Assembly (NCBI GenBank): GCA_910588375.1
Contig: CAJUQA010000014.1
Location: 1 to 64,000, forward strand
Direction: 5' to 3'
From: an uncultured Odoribacter sp.
GTDB lineage: Bacteria > Bacteroidota > Bacteroidia > Bacteroidales > Marinifilaceae
DNA length: 64,000 bases
The position numbers and the translations under genes were made by a program. The notes under the pieces are model-generated. The model saw only the letters and a list, made by a program, of their open reading frames with translations, was not told where the DNA came from and ran no database searches. This document shows positions 1 to 9,247 of this stretch, piece after piece (the first letter of the stretch is position 1; each line of letters starts with the position of its first letter).

Positions 1-34
1 CCCAAAAAAACGGTCGTTTTTTTGGGCATTTTTT
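1..34 (+). terminator. Rho-independent terminator-like hairpin at the left edge
   Basis: Positions 1-12 (CCCAAAAAAACG) and 15-26 (CGTTTTTTTGGG) are perfect reverse complements separated by 2 bases, and a T-rich stretch follows. The structure probably ends a transcript entering from the left. It is symmetrical, so it could act on either strand. Confidence 0.55.
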
Positions 35-148
35 CAGTCTGTTTTTTGCTTTAAGGAGAATGATTTAAGAAAGTCATTTTCATTTTGTTATAACATTTAA
101 GGAGATGTAGCAGTCTCTATTTTAAAGGATAATTTTATTTATGTGTTA

Positions 149-1675
149 ATGCTTTCAGAAAGTACTCGCCGCATAGCAAAAAATAGCTTGATGTTGTATA
201 TTCGGATGTTGCTAATGATGGGGATTTCCTTGTATACTTCTCGGGTGGTTTTAAACACGTTAGGGGTAGAAGATTTCGGAATTTATAGTGTGGTAGGAGG
301 TGTTGTTGCTATGTTCGGTTTTTTGAATGGCAGCATGAGTGGAGCGACGTCCCGTTTTTTGACCTATGAACTTGGACGACACGATAAACAAGGGTTAAAG
401 CAAACCTTTGATACAGCATTAACGATTCATATCGGAATAGCGGTAGTTATATTTATTTTGGCAGAGACGTTAGGACTTTGGTTTGTAGAAAATAAACTGG
501 TTATTTCAGACAACAGGATGTTTGCTGCGCGGGTTGCGTATCAGTTTTCTGTTTTAACCTGTATGGTGACTGTTACACAGATTCCTTATAATGCAGCTAT
601 TATTGCTCATGAACGTATGGGAATTTATGCTTATGTCAGTATAGTGGATGTTGTTTTAAAATTATTGATTGTTTATTTGTTGACAGGAAATTATTCCGAT
701 AAACTTATTCTTTATTCCATTTTACTTTTTGCAGTTACTTTAGTGATCGCATGGGTATACAGGAAATATTGTGTTCGTTCGTTTGAGGAATGCCGGTATG
801 GTTTTAAATACAATAAGGAGCGGATCAAAGGTATGTTATCATTTTCGGGCTGGGATTTATTGGGGAATATGAGTGCCATGCTAAGGGGACAGGGTGTAAA
901 TTTGCTTCAAAATATGTTTTGGGGAGCTTTGATGAATGCGGCTACGAATATCGCCAATCAGGTATTGGGAGCTTTATCTGTATTTGCTGATAGTTTTTTA
1001 ACAGCTGTTCGTCCTCAAATTGTAAAAAATTATGCGGAAGGTAACTATAGCAGGGTGCAATTTTTAGTTAATAATACTGCAAAATATGCTTTTTTGTTAT
1101 TATTGTTATTTGCTCTTCCTTTACTCATTGAGAGTCAGTTTGTTTTGGAGGTTTGGTTAAAAAATGTGCCAAATTATACGACTATTTTTTGTAGGTTGAA
1201 TGTAGTTGTCGCTATGATTATTGTGATGTTCAGACCAGTACTATTTGTTATTCATGCAACGGGGGAAGTGAAGTATATGAGTCTTTTGGCTGGAATCATT
1301 TATACATTGATATTGCCCATTACTTATTTTTATTTTAAGTGCGGCTATCCAGCTTCGACTCCTTATATATTGAGTATTATCGCTTTTTTAATATGTTCAT
1401 TGGGAAATTTATTCATTGTGAAAAAATATATGATGTCTTTTTCCATAAAAAGCTTTTTGGGGCAGGCTTTTTTGTGTGGATTAGTAATTACAGTATTGTC
1501 AAGTGGACTGCCTTTTTATTTTCATTATAAGTTACCCTATGGTATGTTGCGTTTTATAGTTGTATTTATTACCTCCGGTCTTTCGATTGGTTTAGGTACT
1601 TTTTTTATTGGGATGAATAAGGGGGAACGAGAGTTAGTTGTGAGGCAAATTAAAAGGAAATTCCGACATGGATAA
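149..1675 (+). CDS. Oligosaccharide flippase, Wzx/MATE-like (MOP superfamily)
   Basis: This is a polytopic membrane protein of about 508 residues, the usual size for Wzx-type flippases that move undecaprenyl-linked repeat units across the inner membrane. About twelve to fourteen hydrophobic segments run the length of the protein. The N-terminus has the pattern 'SRVVLNTLGVEDFGIYSVVGG', typical of polysaccharide_synt/MatE proteins of Bacteroidales capsule loci. I chose the ATG at 149; a GTG two codons upstream (143) is equally in frame. The gene opens the run of assembly genes and its end overlaps the next glycosyltransferase by 8 bases, implying one operon. It is very AT-rich, like the following genes. 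The class is secure, the substrate unknown. Confidence 0.88.
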   Translation: MLSESTRRIAKNSLMLYIRMLLMMGISLYTSRVVLNTLGVEDFGIYSVVGGVVAMFGFLNGSMSGATSRFLTYELGRHDKQGLKQTFDTALTIHIGIAVVIFILAETLGLWFVENKLVISDNRMFAARVAYQFSVLTCMVTVTQIPYNAAIIAHERMGIYAYVSIVDVVLKLLIVYLLTGNYSDKLILYSILLFAVTLVIAWVYRKYCVRSFEECRYGFKYNKERIKGMLSFSGWDLLGNMSAMLRGQGVNLLQNMFWGALMNAATNIANQVLGALSVFADSFLTAVRPQIVKNYAEGNYSRVQFLVNNTAKYAFLLLLLFALPLLIESQFVLEVWLKNVPNYTTIFCRLNVVVAMIIVMFRPVLFVIHATGEVKYMSLLAGIIYTLILPITYFYFKCGYPASTPYILSIIAFLICSLGNLFIVKKYMMSFSIKSFLGQAFLCGLVITVLSSGLPFYFHYKLPYGMLRFIVVFITSGLSIGLGTFFIGMNKGERELVVRQIKRKFRHG

Positions 1676-2651
1676 GTTAGTGAGCATCATAACCCCTTGT
1701 TATAATGGGGAAAAATATGTACATCGTTTTTTAGATTCTATCTTAAATCAGACTTATAAGAGTATCGAATTGATATTTGTTAATGATGGATCAACAGACA
1801 AAACAGAGGAAATTGTATTAGGGTATATTCCTGTATTTGAAAAACTGGGGATGAAATTAATATACAGGAGCCAGACTAATGCCGGTCAGGCTGCTGCTTT
1901 GAACGAGGGATTAAAATGGTTTACCGGAGAATATCTGACTTGGCCTGACTCGGATGATTATCTGGTCAGTACTTCTATTGAAAAGAGAGTTAATTTTTTG
2001 GAGAGTCATCCGGAATATGGTTTTGTCCGTTCCAATGCTTGGTATGTGGATTTTTATACTTTACAAAAGATTAAGCGTATAGCTGTTTTGCCGAGGCGAT
2101 ATGAAATTCGTCTTTTTGAAGGTTTTATAAAAGGTATACAATATTGGGCATGTGGTTGTTATTTAGTAAGGAGTTCCGCTTTTTTTGATGTAAATCCCGG
2201 ACGATGTATAGAAGATTCTCCTGTCGGGCAAAATGTTCAGATGTTGTTGCCTCTATCTTACAAATACCAGTGTGGGTATATAGATGAATGTCTTTTTTAT
2301 TATGTAAATACGCCTAATTCTCATTCGAGAGTAAAACGAACCTATTTGCAAGCTGTTGAGAGATGTAATGAGTACTATCGGTTATTAAATTCGACTTGTG
2401 ATAAGATAGAGATGGCCAACGGGGAAAGAGAAAAGTATACCCAATGGTTGAAAGACTACCAACTTGCAGCCCGCAGGACGTTAGCATTGCAATATGCTCA
2501 ACGGGATGATTTTGAAATGTATGAAATGATAGCCCGTAAAGAATCTTCCGGACATTGTTTTATACCTGTCAGAGGGATTTATTACTGGCAAAGAGGAAAG
2601 AATAAATTGATTGTCAAACTCAAAGAACTGATAAAATATGTTGTTCGATGA
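1668..2651 (+). CDS. Glycosyltransferase family 2 (GT-A fold)
   Basis: The 327-residue protein starts with the GT2 signature: VSIITPCYNGEKYV, then a NDGSTDKT nucleotide-sugar loop near residue 40, and a DSDDY metal-binding DxD near residue 97. It should transfer one sugar from an NDP-sugar to the lipid-linked repeat unit on the cytoplasmic face of the membrane. No membrane segment is evident. It overlaps the flippase by 8 bases and the following ferredoxin-domain gene by 14 bases, so translation is probably coupled. Donor and acceptor cannot be read from the sequence. Confidence 0.88.
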   Translation: MDKLVSIITPCYNGEKYVHRFLDSILNQTYKSIELIFVNDGSTDKTEEIVLGYIPVFEKLGMKLIYRSQTNAGQAAALNEGLKWFTGEYLTWPDSDDYLVSTSIEKRVNFLESHPEYGFVRSNAWYVDFYTLQKIKRIAVLPRRYEIRLFEGFIKGIQYWACGCYLVRSSAFFDVNPGRCIEDSPVGQNVQMLLPLSYKYQCGYIDECLFYYVNTPNSHSRVKRTYLQAVERCNEYYRLLNSTCDKIEMANGEREKYTQWLKDYQLAARRTLALQYAQRDDFEMYEMIARKESSGHCFIPVRGIYYWQRGKNKLIVKLKELIKYVVR

Positions 2652-3864
2652 GAAAAAAATTCGTTTAGCTTCTCGGAAAAACTGTACCGCATGTTTAGCT
2701 TGCCTGGATTCTTGTGGTAAAGGAGCTATTCGGGCTTGTCTGCGTCCGGATGGTCATTTATATCCTAAAATAGACAAGGAGCTTTGTATAAAATGCGGAC
2801 GATGCATGGAGGTTTGTCCGGTTATTTCCGGATATGATTTTCAGGCTGTAGGGGGAGTTTCCGAGCCTTATGCCGTTTGGGCCAGGGATGAAGCACTTCG
2901 TATGCAAAGTGCTTCGGGCGGACTTTTTGCCGCATTGGCTGTGTATGTACTTTCACAGGGAGGATTGGTTGCAGGGGCTTCTATGGAAGGATTGCAGGTG
3001 AAGCATATATTGATTTCCGAATTGTATGAACTGAGTAAAATCCAAAATAGTAAGTACCAAGAAGTTGATTCTTCGGGTATTTATAAAGTTGTAAAAGAAA
3101 AATTGTATGAGGGCAAAACGGTGTTGTTCGGGGGAACATCTTGCCAGATAGCCGGTTTGTATTGTTTCTTAGGTCACAGTAAATTTTCCGGGCAGTTGTA
3201 TACGGTAGACCTGATATGCACTGGCTTTCCGTCCCAGTTATCTTTAAAGGCCTTTTTAAAGCAGGAGAATGCTCCCGTAAAGACTATAATCTATCGGGAT
3301 AAAAAAGAGGGATGTGAGAAAGGACAACGGTTGTCTGTGATTGTATCGGAAAAGGGAACCGAAACTCTGAAAACATATTCGAAAGACCTGATTTATGCTG
3401 CATTCGGAACGAAGTATACCCACAGGACCTCTTGTCTGGATTGCCGATTTGCCACAGGCCGTCGGAAGGCGGATATTACCATGGGTGATTTCTGGGGAGA
3501 TACTGATTTTCCGGAACAACATGCGAAAGGGCTTTCGTTGGCTGTTGTACATACCGAACGAGGGCTGGAATTGATGAAACAGGCGGATTTAGACATTCAT
3601 ATTTCATCTTGGGAGAAAGTGTTGAAGGTGAATTTCCGTCTGGTTTACGGTAAGTTCCGTTTTTTAAGATTTCATCCGGCCCGGTGGTATTATCCCTGTT
3701 TTTTTACGCATTGTTCTTATGACACTTTAATGAAAATATACCGGGGAACCGGTTCTTATTCTCTTTTATGGTATCCTTATTTGTTGTTTAGTAAATTCAT
3801 CGGTTTTCTGGAAAGACACTACCGGAGAAAAGCTGTTTCAAAATTTCTGAAGCGAATAAAATGA
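2638..3864 (+). CDS. 4Fe-4S ferredoxin / FrhB-FdhB-type (F420 hydrogenase beta C-terminal) polysaccharide-locus protein
   Basis: The protein is 408 residues. The first 70 hold two ferredoxin-like cysteine clusters (CTACLACLDSCGKGAI and CIKCGRCMEVCP), enough for two 4Fe-4S centres. The rest matches the FrhB/FdhB C-terminal family, with a SASGGLFAALA motif near residue 97 and further cysteines (FGGTSCQIAG; CLDCRFATGRRKADITMGDFWG). Proteins of this type recur beside polysaccharide pyruvyltransferases in Bacteroidales and Firmicutes capsule loci, as here, but their exact reaction is not established. Reductive sugar modification is an inference. The start overlaps the upstream GT2 by 14 bases and the end overlaps the next gene by 4 (ATGA). 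Confidence 0.85.
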   Translation: MLFDEKKIRLASRKNCTACLACLDSCGKGAIRACLRPDGHLYPKIDKELCIKCGRCMEVCPVISGYDFQAVGGVSEPYAVWARDEALRMQSASGGLFAALAVYVLSQGGLVAGASMEGLQVKHILISELYELSKIQNSKYQEVDSSGIYKVVKEKLYEGKTVLFGGTSCQIAGLYCFLGHSKFSGQLYTVDLICTGFPSQLSLKAFLKQENAPVKTIIYRDKKEGCEKGQRLSVIVSEKGTETLKTYSKDLIYAAFGTKYTHRTSCLDCRFATGRRKADITMGDFWGDTDFPEQHAKGLSLAVVHTERGLELMKQADLDIHISSWEKVLKVNFRLVYGKFRFLRFHPARWYYPCFFTHCSYDTLMKIYRGTGSYSLLWYPYLLFSKFIGFLERHYRRKAVSKFLKRIK

Positions 3865-4877
3865 AGATTAAACTACTGACTTTTTCCTGTACTCCAAATT
3901 ACGGAGCACTGTTGCAGACATATGCTCTTTGCGAGATTTTAAAATCTTGGGGGCATGAGGTGGAATTATTGAAAGTTCTACTGTATCGACCTTCTCTGAA
4001 GAATATGCTTCGTCGTCATTTATATGACCGTTTTATGCTCCGTTTCCAAAGGCAGTATTTACCATCGTATGTAAAAATAGAAGAAGTGGACAAGAAAGCT
4101 GTATATATTGTTGGCAGTGATCAGGTATGGAATCATCATCTTTTTGCTTTGCACGGCTTGTTGTTTTTCTTCGATTTCCTGCCGGATAAGGTGAAACGGA
4201 TTTCGTATGCAGCCAGTTTCGGGGAACAAGAACTTCAATGTTCGGATGAGAGTAAAAAGCAGATAAGAAAATTATTGGAACGCTTTTCAGCATTAAGTGT
4301 TCGGGAAAGTTTTGCTGTGGAATTATGTCGGAAAGAGTTCGGAATAGTTCCGGAACATGTGTTGGATCCGACACTTTTGTTAAGTGATTACTCGAAAATT
4401 TCCGGGCCTGTCTGTCCCTCGAAAAAGCTGGTTAGTTTTAAATTCGTACAGTCACCGGAATATTTCCAGCTTTTGAAATTTATGGCCGGAGAATTAGGGC
4501 TTCAATTAGTGAGGTTGGACCGTAAATACTTGAAGTTCGGAAATAAAGGATATATCACTCGTCACGGAAGTGTAAATAATTGGGTAAAAACAATAGCCGA
4601 AAGTGAAATGTTCGTAACGGATTCTTTTCACGGGGTTGCTTTTGCGTTGATTCACCGGAAACAGTTTATCGTATTGCCTTCTGTTGAGTCACGGATGGGA
4701 AGAGTTATTTCCTTACTCCGTTTATTGGATATTGAAAACCGGTATTATAAGACTGTTGAAGATGTCTATAAAAGGTCGGATTGGATGCGCCCGATTGACT
4801 ATCAAAAGGTAACAGAAAGATTGGTCAAGGAAAGGGAATGTTCTTTGAATTTTTTGAAAAAGGCGCTTCTGTTTTAA
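3861..4877 (+). CDS. Polysaccharide pyruvyl transferase family protein (CsaB/WcaK-like)
   Basis: The 338-residue protein begins MKIKLLTFSCTPNYGALLQT and carries the family's landmarks: GSDQVWN near residue 85 and the late TDSFHGVAFALIHRKQF motif near residue 253. Family members use phosphoenolpyruvate to place a ketal-linked pyruvyl group on a sugar, adding negative charge to the polymer. They adopt a GT-B-like fold. The gene overlaps the ferredoxin/FrhB gene by 4 bases; this pair is a common module, so the two products probably act on the same sugar. Some members of PF04230 may act as glycosyltransferases, so the reaction is inferred from the family. Confidence 0.86.
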   Translation: MKIKLLTFSCTPNYGALLQTYALCEILKSWGHEVELLKVLLYRPSLKNMLRRHLYDRFMLRFQRQYLPSYVKIEEVDKKAVYIVGSDQVWNHHLFALHGLLFFFDFLPDKVKRISYAASFGEQELQCSDESKKQIRKLLERFSALSVRESFAVELCRKEFGIVPEHVLDPTLLLSDYSKISGPVCPSKKLVSFKFVQSPEYFQLLKFMAGELGLQLVRLDRKYLKFGNKGYITRHGSVNNWVKTIAESEMFVTDSFHGVAFALIHRKQFIVLPSVESRMGRVISLLRLLDIENRYYKTVEDVYKRSDWMRPIDYQKVTERLVKERECSLNFLKKALLF

Positions 4878-4892
4878 AGATAAAATTATAAG

Positions 4893-5960
4893 ATGGCAGA
4901 GGAGGAGCTTCTGTTTATTCGTTCTTTCTATTGGATATTATTAGCTGTATTAACATTACAGATATTCATATCGTTTTGTCAATATTTGTCTCCGCAATTT
5001 CCGGTGAATATATGGAATAAGTTATTGCCGATTTTGCTGATTATAGGTGTATCGATATATATCGGAGGACGGGACATTCAGATTGGGGCAGATACAGACG
5101 TTTATTGGGAGTTTTATGAGGAGATTCGGATGGGGGGCAGGTTTTGGACATTTGGAGAGCCTCTTTTTTATTTTTTGATGTTTTTGTTTGCCAGATTATT
5201 TACTTTTCAGGCATTTTTAATATTCTGTGCATTTGTTTATATCGGAGGTGCATATCTTGGAATGAAACGTTTTTTTTCGGTATATGCTATTTACCCATTA
5301 CTATTATTTTTTATCAGTCCTAATTTTTTTCTGTATGGAATTAATGGTATAAGGAATGGATTTGCCGCATCGGTGTTTTTAATGTCTTTCTATTGGTGGG
5401 GAAAAAGCGATCGGAAAATGTACGGGGTCATGTTACTTTCCATATTATGTCACTTCTCCATGTCGTTTTCTTTGTTGGCATTTTGGGTGTGCCGGAATTA
5501 TAAATCAATAAAATTTTGCATGGTTGTGTGGCTGTGTTCGTTAATGCTCTATTTCACACATCTTACCATTGGAAATCAGTTGGGATATATATTGCCGGAT
5601 CTTGGGAGAATTAATCAGTATTTGAGTGATGAATCGGAAGAACCGGTTACTGCTTTAATTAATTTTTTTGTATATGGAGTTTCCCCGGTTTTTGCAGGAA
5701 TATATTATGTATATATCAAAAAGTACAATGATCGTTTATATTTACATTTATTGAATACTTATATCATTCTGAATGCCTTTTATATCCAAGTAATGGATAT
5801 AAAATTTGCAGTCCGGTTTGCTTATTTATCGGAGTTTCTAATGCCAATTGTATTGATTTATCCTTTAATAAAAGAACGTATATGGCCATTACGTTTCTGG
5901 CTATTATCCCTTCTCTTTTTGGGCGTTTTTTGGATAAAAGCCACAAAGATTTTATTTTGA
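4893..5960 (+). CDS. EpsG/Wzy-type polysaccharide polymerase (integral membrane)
   Basis: The 355-residue protein is almost entirely hydrophobic, with about ten predicted membrane spans. The sequence GGRDIQIGADTDVYWEFYEEI near residues 53-73 resembles the conserved G-D-T-x2-Y region of the EpsG family. Such proteins polymerise repeat units at the periplasmic face (Wzy role). It is the only polymerase candidate in the locus, which supports the assignment. Wzy proteins diverge quickly, so this rests on topology, the EpsG-like motif and context. Confidence 0.75.
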   Translation: MAEEELLFIRSFYWILLAVLTLQIFISFCQYLSPQFPVNIWNKLLPILLIIGVSIYIGGRDIQIGADTDVYWEFYEEIRMGGRFWTFGEPLFYFLMFLFARLFTFQAFLIFCAFVYIGGAYLGMKRFFSVYAIYPLLLFFISPNFFLYGINGIRNGFAASVFLMSFYWWGKSDRKMYGVMLLSILCHFSMSFSLLAFWVCRNYKSIKFCMVVWLCSLMLYFTHLTIGNQLGYILPDLGRINQYLSDESEEPVTALINFFVYGVSPVFAGIYYVYIKKYNDRLYLHLLNTYIILNAFYIQVMDIKFAVRFAYLSEFLMPIVLIYPLIKERIWPLRFWLLSLLFLGVFWIKATKILF

Positions 5961-5976
5961 GTTTTCTCTTCAATGT

Positions 5977-6843
5977 ATGGTTACAATTTTTACTCCTACT
6001 TACAATCGAGCTTATATTATCGGTAAATTGTATCAAAGTTTGTTGGAACAAACCGATCGTAATTTTGAGTGGTTGGTTGTAGATGACGGAAGTACCGATA
6101 ATACAGAGGAATTAATCGCTTCTTTTATACAGGATAATAAAATATTTATTCGTTATTTCCGCCAAGAGAATGCTGGTAAACATCGTGCCATAAACAAAGG
6201 ATTGTCAGAGGCAAAGGGGGAATTATTTTTTGTGGTGGATAGTGATGATTATTTACCTGAATGTTCTTTACAAATTATTATGGAGCAGTATTCTCAGATT
6301 AAGAATAATCCTCTTTACGCGGGCGTTACGGGCTTGAAGTGCTATCCTTCGGGTGAAAAAGTTGGAGGAGAAGAAAAATGGGATATTATTGATAGTAATT
6401 CTCTTGAAATTAGGTTGAAATATAAAGTCAAAGGTGATTTGGCTGATGTTCTGAAAACTGATATTGCTAAAAAATACCCTTTTCCGGAAATTGAGGGCGA
6501 AAAATTTTGTCCTGAAGCGTTGGTATATAATAGATTATCAAGTTGTTATAAGATAAGATATTTTTATAAAAACGTGTATTTCTGTGATTATTTGCCGGAT
6601 GGTTTAACGGCTAAAATAACAAGAATAAGAAAAGAGTCTCCTTTGTATTCCATGACCTATTATTCGGAATACTCAAAATTGAATATTCCAATACGATACA
6701 AGTTAAAAGGAAATATTAATTATTGGCGTTTCTCAAGAATGCGATATTTAATACAAGATGTATCAAGGTTTCAAATGCACAACCTACTTTCTTTGGTAGG
6801 ATTCCCTGTGGGGATGTTTATGAAACTAAGGGATGTTTTATAA
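5977..6843 (+). CDS. Glycosyltransferase family 2
   Basis: The 288-residue soluble GT-A enzyme opens with VTIFTPTYNRAYIIGKL, then VVDDGSTDNTEEL near residue 36 and ENAGKHRAINKG near residue 67. The DxD region is VVDSDDYL near residue 88. The motif set matches the GT2 subgroup common in Bacteroidales polysaccharide loci. It begins 16 bases after the polymerase stop and overlaps the next GT4 gene by 11 bases, so it belongs to the same operon. The sugar transferred is unknown. Confidence 0.87.
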   Translation: MVTIFTPTYNRAYIIGKLYQSLLEQTDRNFEWLVVDDGSTDNTEELIASFIQDNKIFIRYFRQENAGKHRAINKGLSEAKGELFFVVDSDDYLPECSLQIIMEQYSQIKNNPLYAGVTGLKCYPSGEKVGGEEKWDIIDSNSLEIRLKYKVKGDLADVLKTDIAKKYPFPEIEGEKFCPEALVYNRLSSCYKIRYFYKNVYFCDYLPDGLTAKITRIRKESPLYSMTYYSEYSKLNIPIRYKLKGNINYWRFSRMRYLIQDVSRFQMHNLLSLVGFPVGMFMKLRDVL

Positions 6844-7936
6844 AATGAAAGGTTGTTTGATTTATCTGGGACGAAAAGGCGCCGGTCCTATGTATGCCTT
6901 AGAAATGGCACAAGCACTAAGTTTATCATGCGAACTTTTATGTGTGATATCGAGTTATGCAGAAAATTTGGACTTGTGGCGGCAAGTATCCGCAAATAAT
7001 AATAACATCAAATTATTTGAAGTCAAAACATATAGAAATCGTACAGAGTTTTTGCTGCGTTCATTGAATATTGAAATATATACAAGGATGCGCAAAGTTA
7101 TTAATGCATTTAAACCGGAAATTGTTTATTCTCCGATGGGGCATTTTTGGGAAAGGTTCGTTGTCCCTTATTTACATTGTAGGTGTAAGGTGCAAACAAT
7201 TCATGATCCGATACTTCATAAAGGAGAAGATAGTCTGATACGTAAATGTTTAAACTATTTGTTTACTTATAAATCTGACAAATATGTCGTGTTGAGTAAG
7301 GTCTTCAAAAAACAACTTGTACAATCGGGAATAAAAGAAAAGAATATTTTGGTCGTGCCTCACGCTACTTTTAATGCATATGACAATTGTAATGCATTTG
7401 ATAATAAAAAATATAATCGTTTCCTTTTTTTCGGGAGAATTATAAAGTATAAGGGGTTGGATGTGCTTTTGCGTTCAATGGAGTATGTACTTAATGAATA
7501 TCCTGGAGCAAAACTTGTTATTGCAGGAAATGGAAATATTGAGGAGTATGAAGCTTTATTGAACCAATATAAGGCTCATATTGATTTGCATATAGAATGG
7601 ATTCGCGATGAGCAGGTGAAAACATATTTTGAGCAGATTGATTTTGTCGTTTTGCCTTATGTGCAAGCTTCTCAATCCGGAGTGATACCGTTATCTTATG
7701 GTTTTGGCAAACCGGTTATTGCAACCTGGCTTGGCGGACTTCCAGAACAAATTATTGAAAATAAGACCGGTATTTTAATTGCTCCTGATAGTGAAACGGA
7801 GTTGGGAGAGGCAATTCTGTCATTGTTGAAAAATGATGATTTGCTGGCTTATATGAAAAAGCAAAGCTGGGAGTATGGAAAGTCTCTTTCATGGGAGACT
7901 TCAGCGGCAGCAATATTGAAGTTAGTGGAAGAATGA
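6833..7936 (+). CDS. Glycosyltransferase family 4 (GT-B fold)
   Basis: The protein is 367 residues from ATG 6833. A second ATG at 6845, just after the upstream stop codon, would give a 363-residue form starting MKGCLIYLGRKGAGP and is a good alternative. The C-terminal half has the GT4 donor-site signature: FFGRIIKYKGLDVLLR, and PYVQASQSGVIPLSYGFGKPV (E-x7-E-like loop with the first Glu replaced). The N-terminal half is the acceptor domain. A 177-base gap follows before the next GT4, the largest break in the assembly operon. Confidence 0.86.
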   Translation: MFYKMKGCLIYLGRKGAGPMYALEMAQALSLSCELLCVISSYAENLDLWRQVSANNNNIKLFEVKTYRNRTEFLLRSLNIEIYTRMRKVINAFKPEIVYSPMGHFWERFVVPYLHCRCKVQTIHDPILHKGEDSLIRKCLNYLFTYKSDKYVVLSKVFKKQLVQSGIKEKNILVVPHATFNAYDNCNAFDNKKYNRFLFFGRIIKYKGLDVLLRSMEYVLNEYPGAKLVIAGNGNIEEYEALLNQYKAHIDLHIEWIRDEQVKTYFEQIDFVVLPYVQASQSGVIPLSYGFGKPVIATWLGGLPEQIIENKTGILIAPDSETELGEAILSLLKNDDLLAYMKKQSWEYGKSLSWETSAAAILKLVEE

Positions 7937-8113
7937 AATTATTTCGTATAACTACCTTTCTGAAAGTCTTTCTGTGCTTTTGGAAGGACAATAGAAGTTC
8001 TTAGCGATTATTATTGTAAACATACTTTATCCATTTTTTACTCATAGTATCTCAGTCGATAGAATCATACCTTACTATCAACGACTCACGGACTCTCTAA
8101 TAATTTCTATTCA
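7937..8113. other. AT-rich gap between two glycosyltransferase genes
   Basis: This 177-base stretch interrupts a chain of overlapping genes. I find no convincing reading frame, hairpin with T tract or TAnnTTTG element. It may be a recombination seam or hold an unrecognised promoter. Confidence 0.4.
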
Positions 8114-9238
8114 ATGAATATTCTTCATGTGGTGAATATATATTTTGTGTTACCTTATTTCATTGGCGGACAATTTAAGTATTTCAAATCGAAAGGTTAC
8201 AATATGAATGTCGCTTGTAGTCCGAGTCAATATTTGGATTCTTATTCTAAGGAGCAGGGCTTCAATTATATCGAAACTCCTATTAAGAGAAGTATTTCAA
8301 TTAAGGATGATTTAAAATCCATTTATAAAATCATTAAATTCATTAAACGCCAAAATATTGACATTATCGTCGGTCACACACCCAAGGGGGGATTATTATC
8401 CATGATAGCCGGTTGGTTAAGCAGGGTGCCTCGTCGCATCTATTTCAGACATGGACTTGTTTATGAAACAAGTTTCGGATTGAAAAGGCAAATTCTTATT
8501 ACTGTCGACAGAATCGCCTCATTTTGTGCAACCGAAGTCATTTGTGTAAGCAAATCCGTTTTAGAAAGAAGTATCCAAGATAAATTATGCAAGCCACAGA
8601 AGCAGTTCATATTAGGGGAAGGTACTTGCAATGGTATTGATACGGAATTCCAGTTTAATCCGTCAAAGGTCAATAAAGAAAATATTGAAATACTAAGGAA
8701 GAAATATGGGATAAAAGATAGTGACTTTGTGATTGGATATTCCGGACGCTTAGTAAGAGACAAAGGTATTGAAGAGTTGGTTAGAGCCTTTGATTTGCTA
8801 AAAAAATCTGAAAATTGTAAACTTCTTTTGGTTGGAATGTTTGAGGATAGGGATTCGCTGTCTGATGAAATTAAGGAAAGAATCAAGCGTGATTCTCAAA
8901 TTATTTACACTGGTTTAATAAATGGTGGAATGGAAAATTATTATTCCTTGATGAATGTATATGTGTTACCTTCTTACCGTGAAGGTTTCCCTACAGGTGT
9001 ACTTGAAGCTCAGGCTATGTGTCTTCCGGTTATCACTACCCGAGTAACAGGTTGCTGTGACTCTATCGTTGAGGGCATGACCGGTCTTTTTGCAAGTCAT
9101 AGTCCGAAAGATATAGCAGAAAAAATTGACTGTATTAGAGTCAATCATACTATTGATGGAGATAAAGGGAGGGAGTGGGTGGTAAAAAATTTTGACAGCT
9201 GCAAGGTTTGGGAAGAAATAGAAAAACTATACCAATAA
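8114..9238 (+). CDS. Glycosyltransferase family 4, PglA/WbbX-like
   Basis: The 374-residue GT-B protein has an N-terminal acceptor domain with GHTPKGGLLSMIAGWLSRV near residues 96-114, the hallmark of GT4 enzymes resembling Campylobacter PglA that act on a diphosphoundecaprenyl-linked first sugar. The donor domain shows GYSGRLVRDKGIEELV near residue 210 and PSYREGFPTGVLEAQAMCLP near residue 288, a full E-x7-E motif. It sits just upstream of the epimerase/reductase and initiating transferase, so it probably adds the second sugar of the repeat unit. That order is inferred from context. Confidence 0.86.
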   Translation: MNILHVVNIYFVLPYFIGGQFKYFKSKGYNMNVACSPSQYLDSYSKEQGFNYIETPIKRSISIKDDLKSIYKIIKFIKRQNIDIIVGHTPKGGLLSMIAGWLSRVPRRIYFRHGLVYETSFGLKRQILITVDRIASFCATEVICVSKSVLERSIQDKLCKPQKQFILGEGTCNGIDTEFQFNPSKVNKENIEILRKKYGIKDSDFVIGYSGRLVRDKGIEELVRAFDLLKKSENCKLLLVGMFEDRDSLSDEIKERIKRDSQIIYTGLINGGMENYYSLMNVYVLPSYREGFPTGVLEAQAMCLPVITTRVTGCCDSIVEGMTGLFASHSPKDIAEKIDCIRVNHTIDGDKGREWVVKNFDSCKVWEEIEKLYQ

Positions 9239-9247
9239 AATAGTTGA

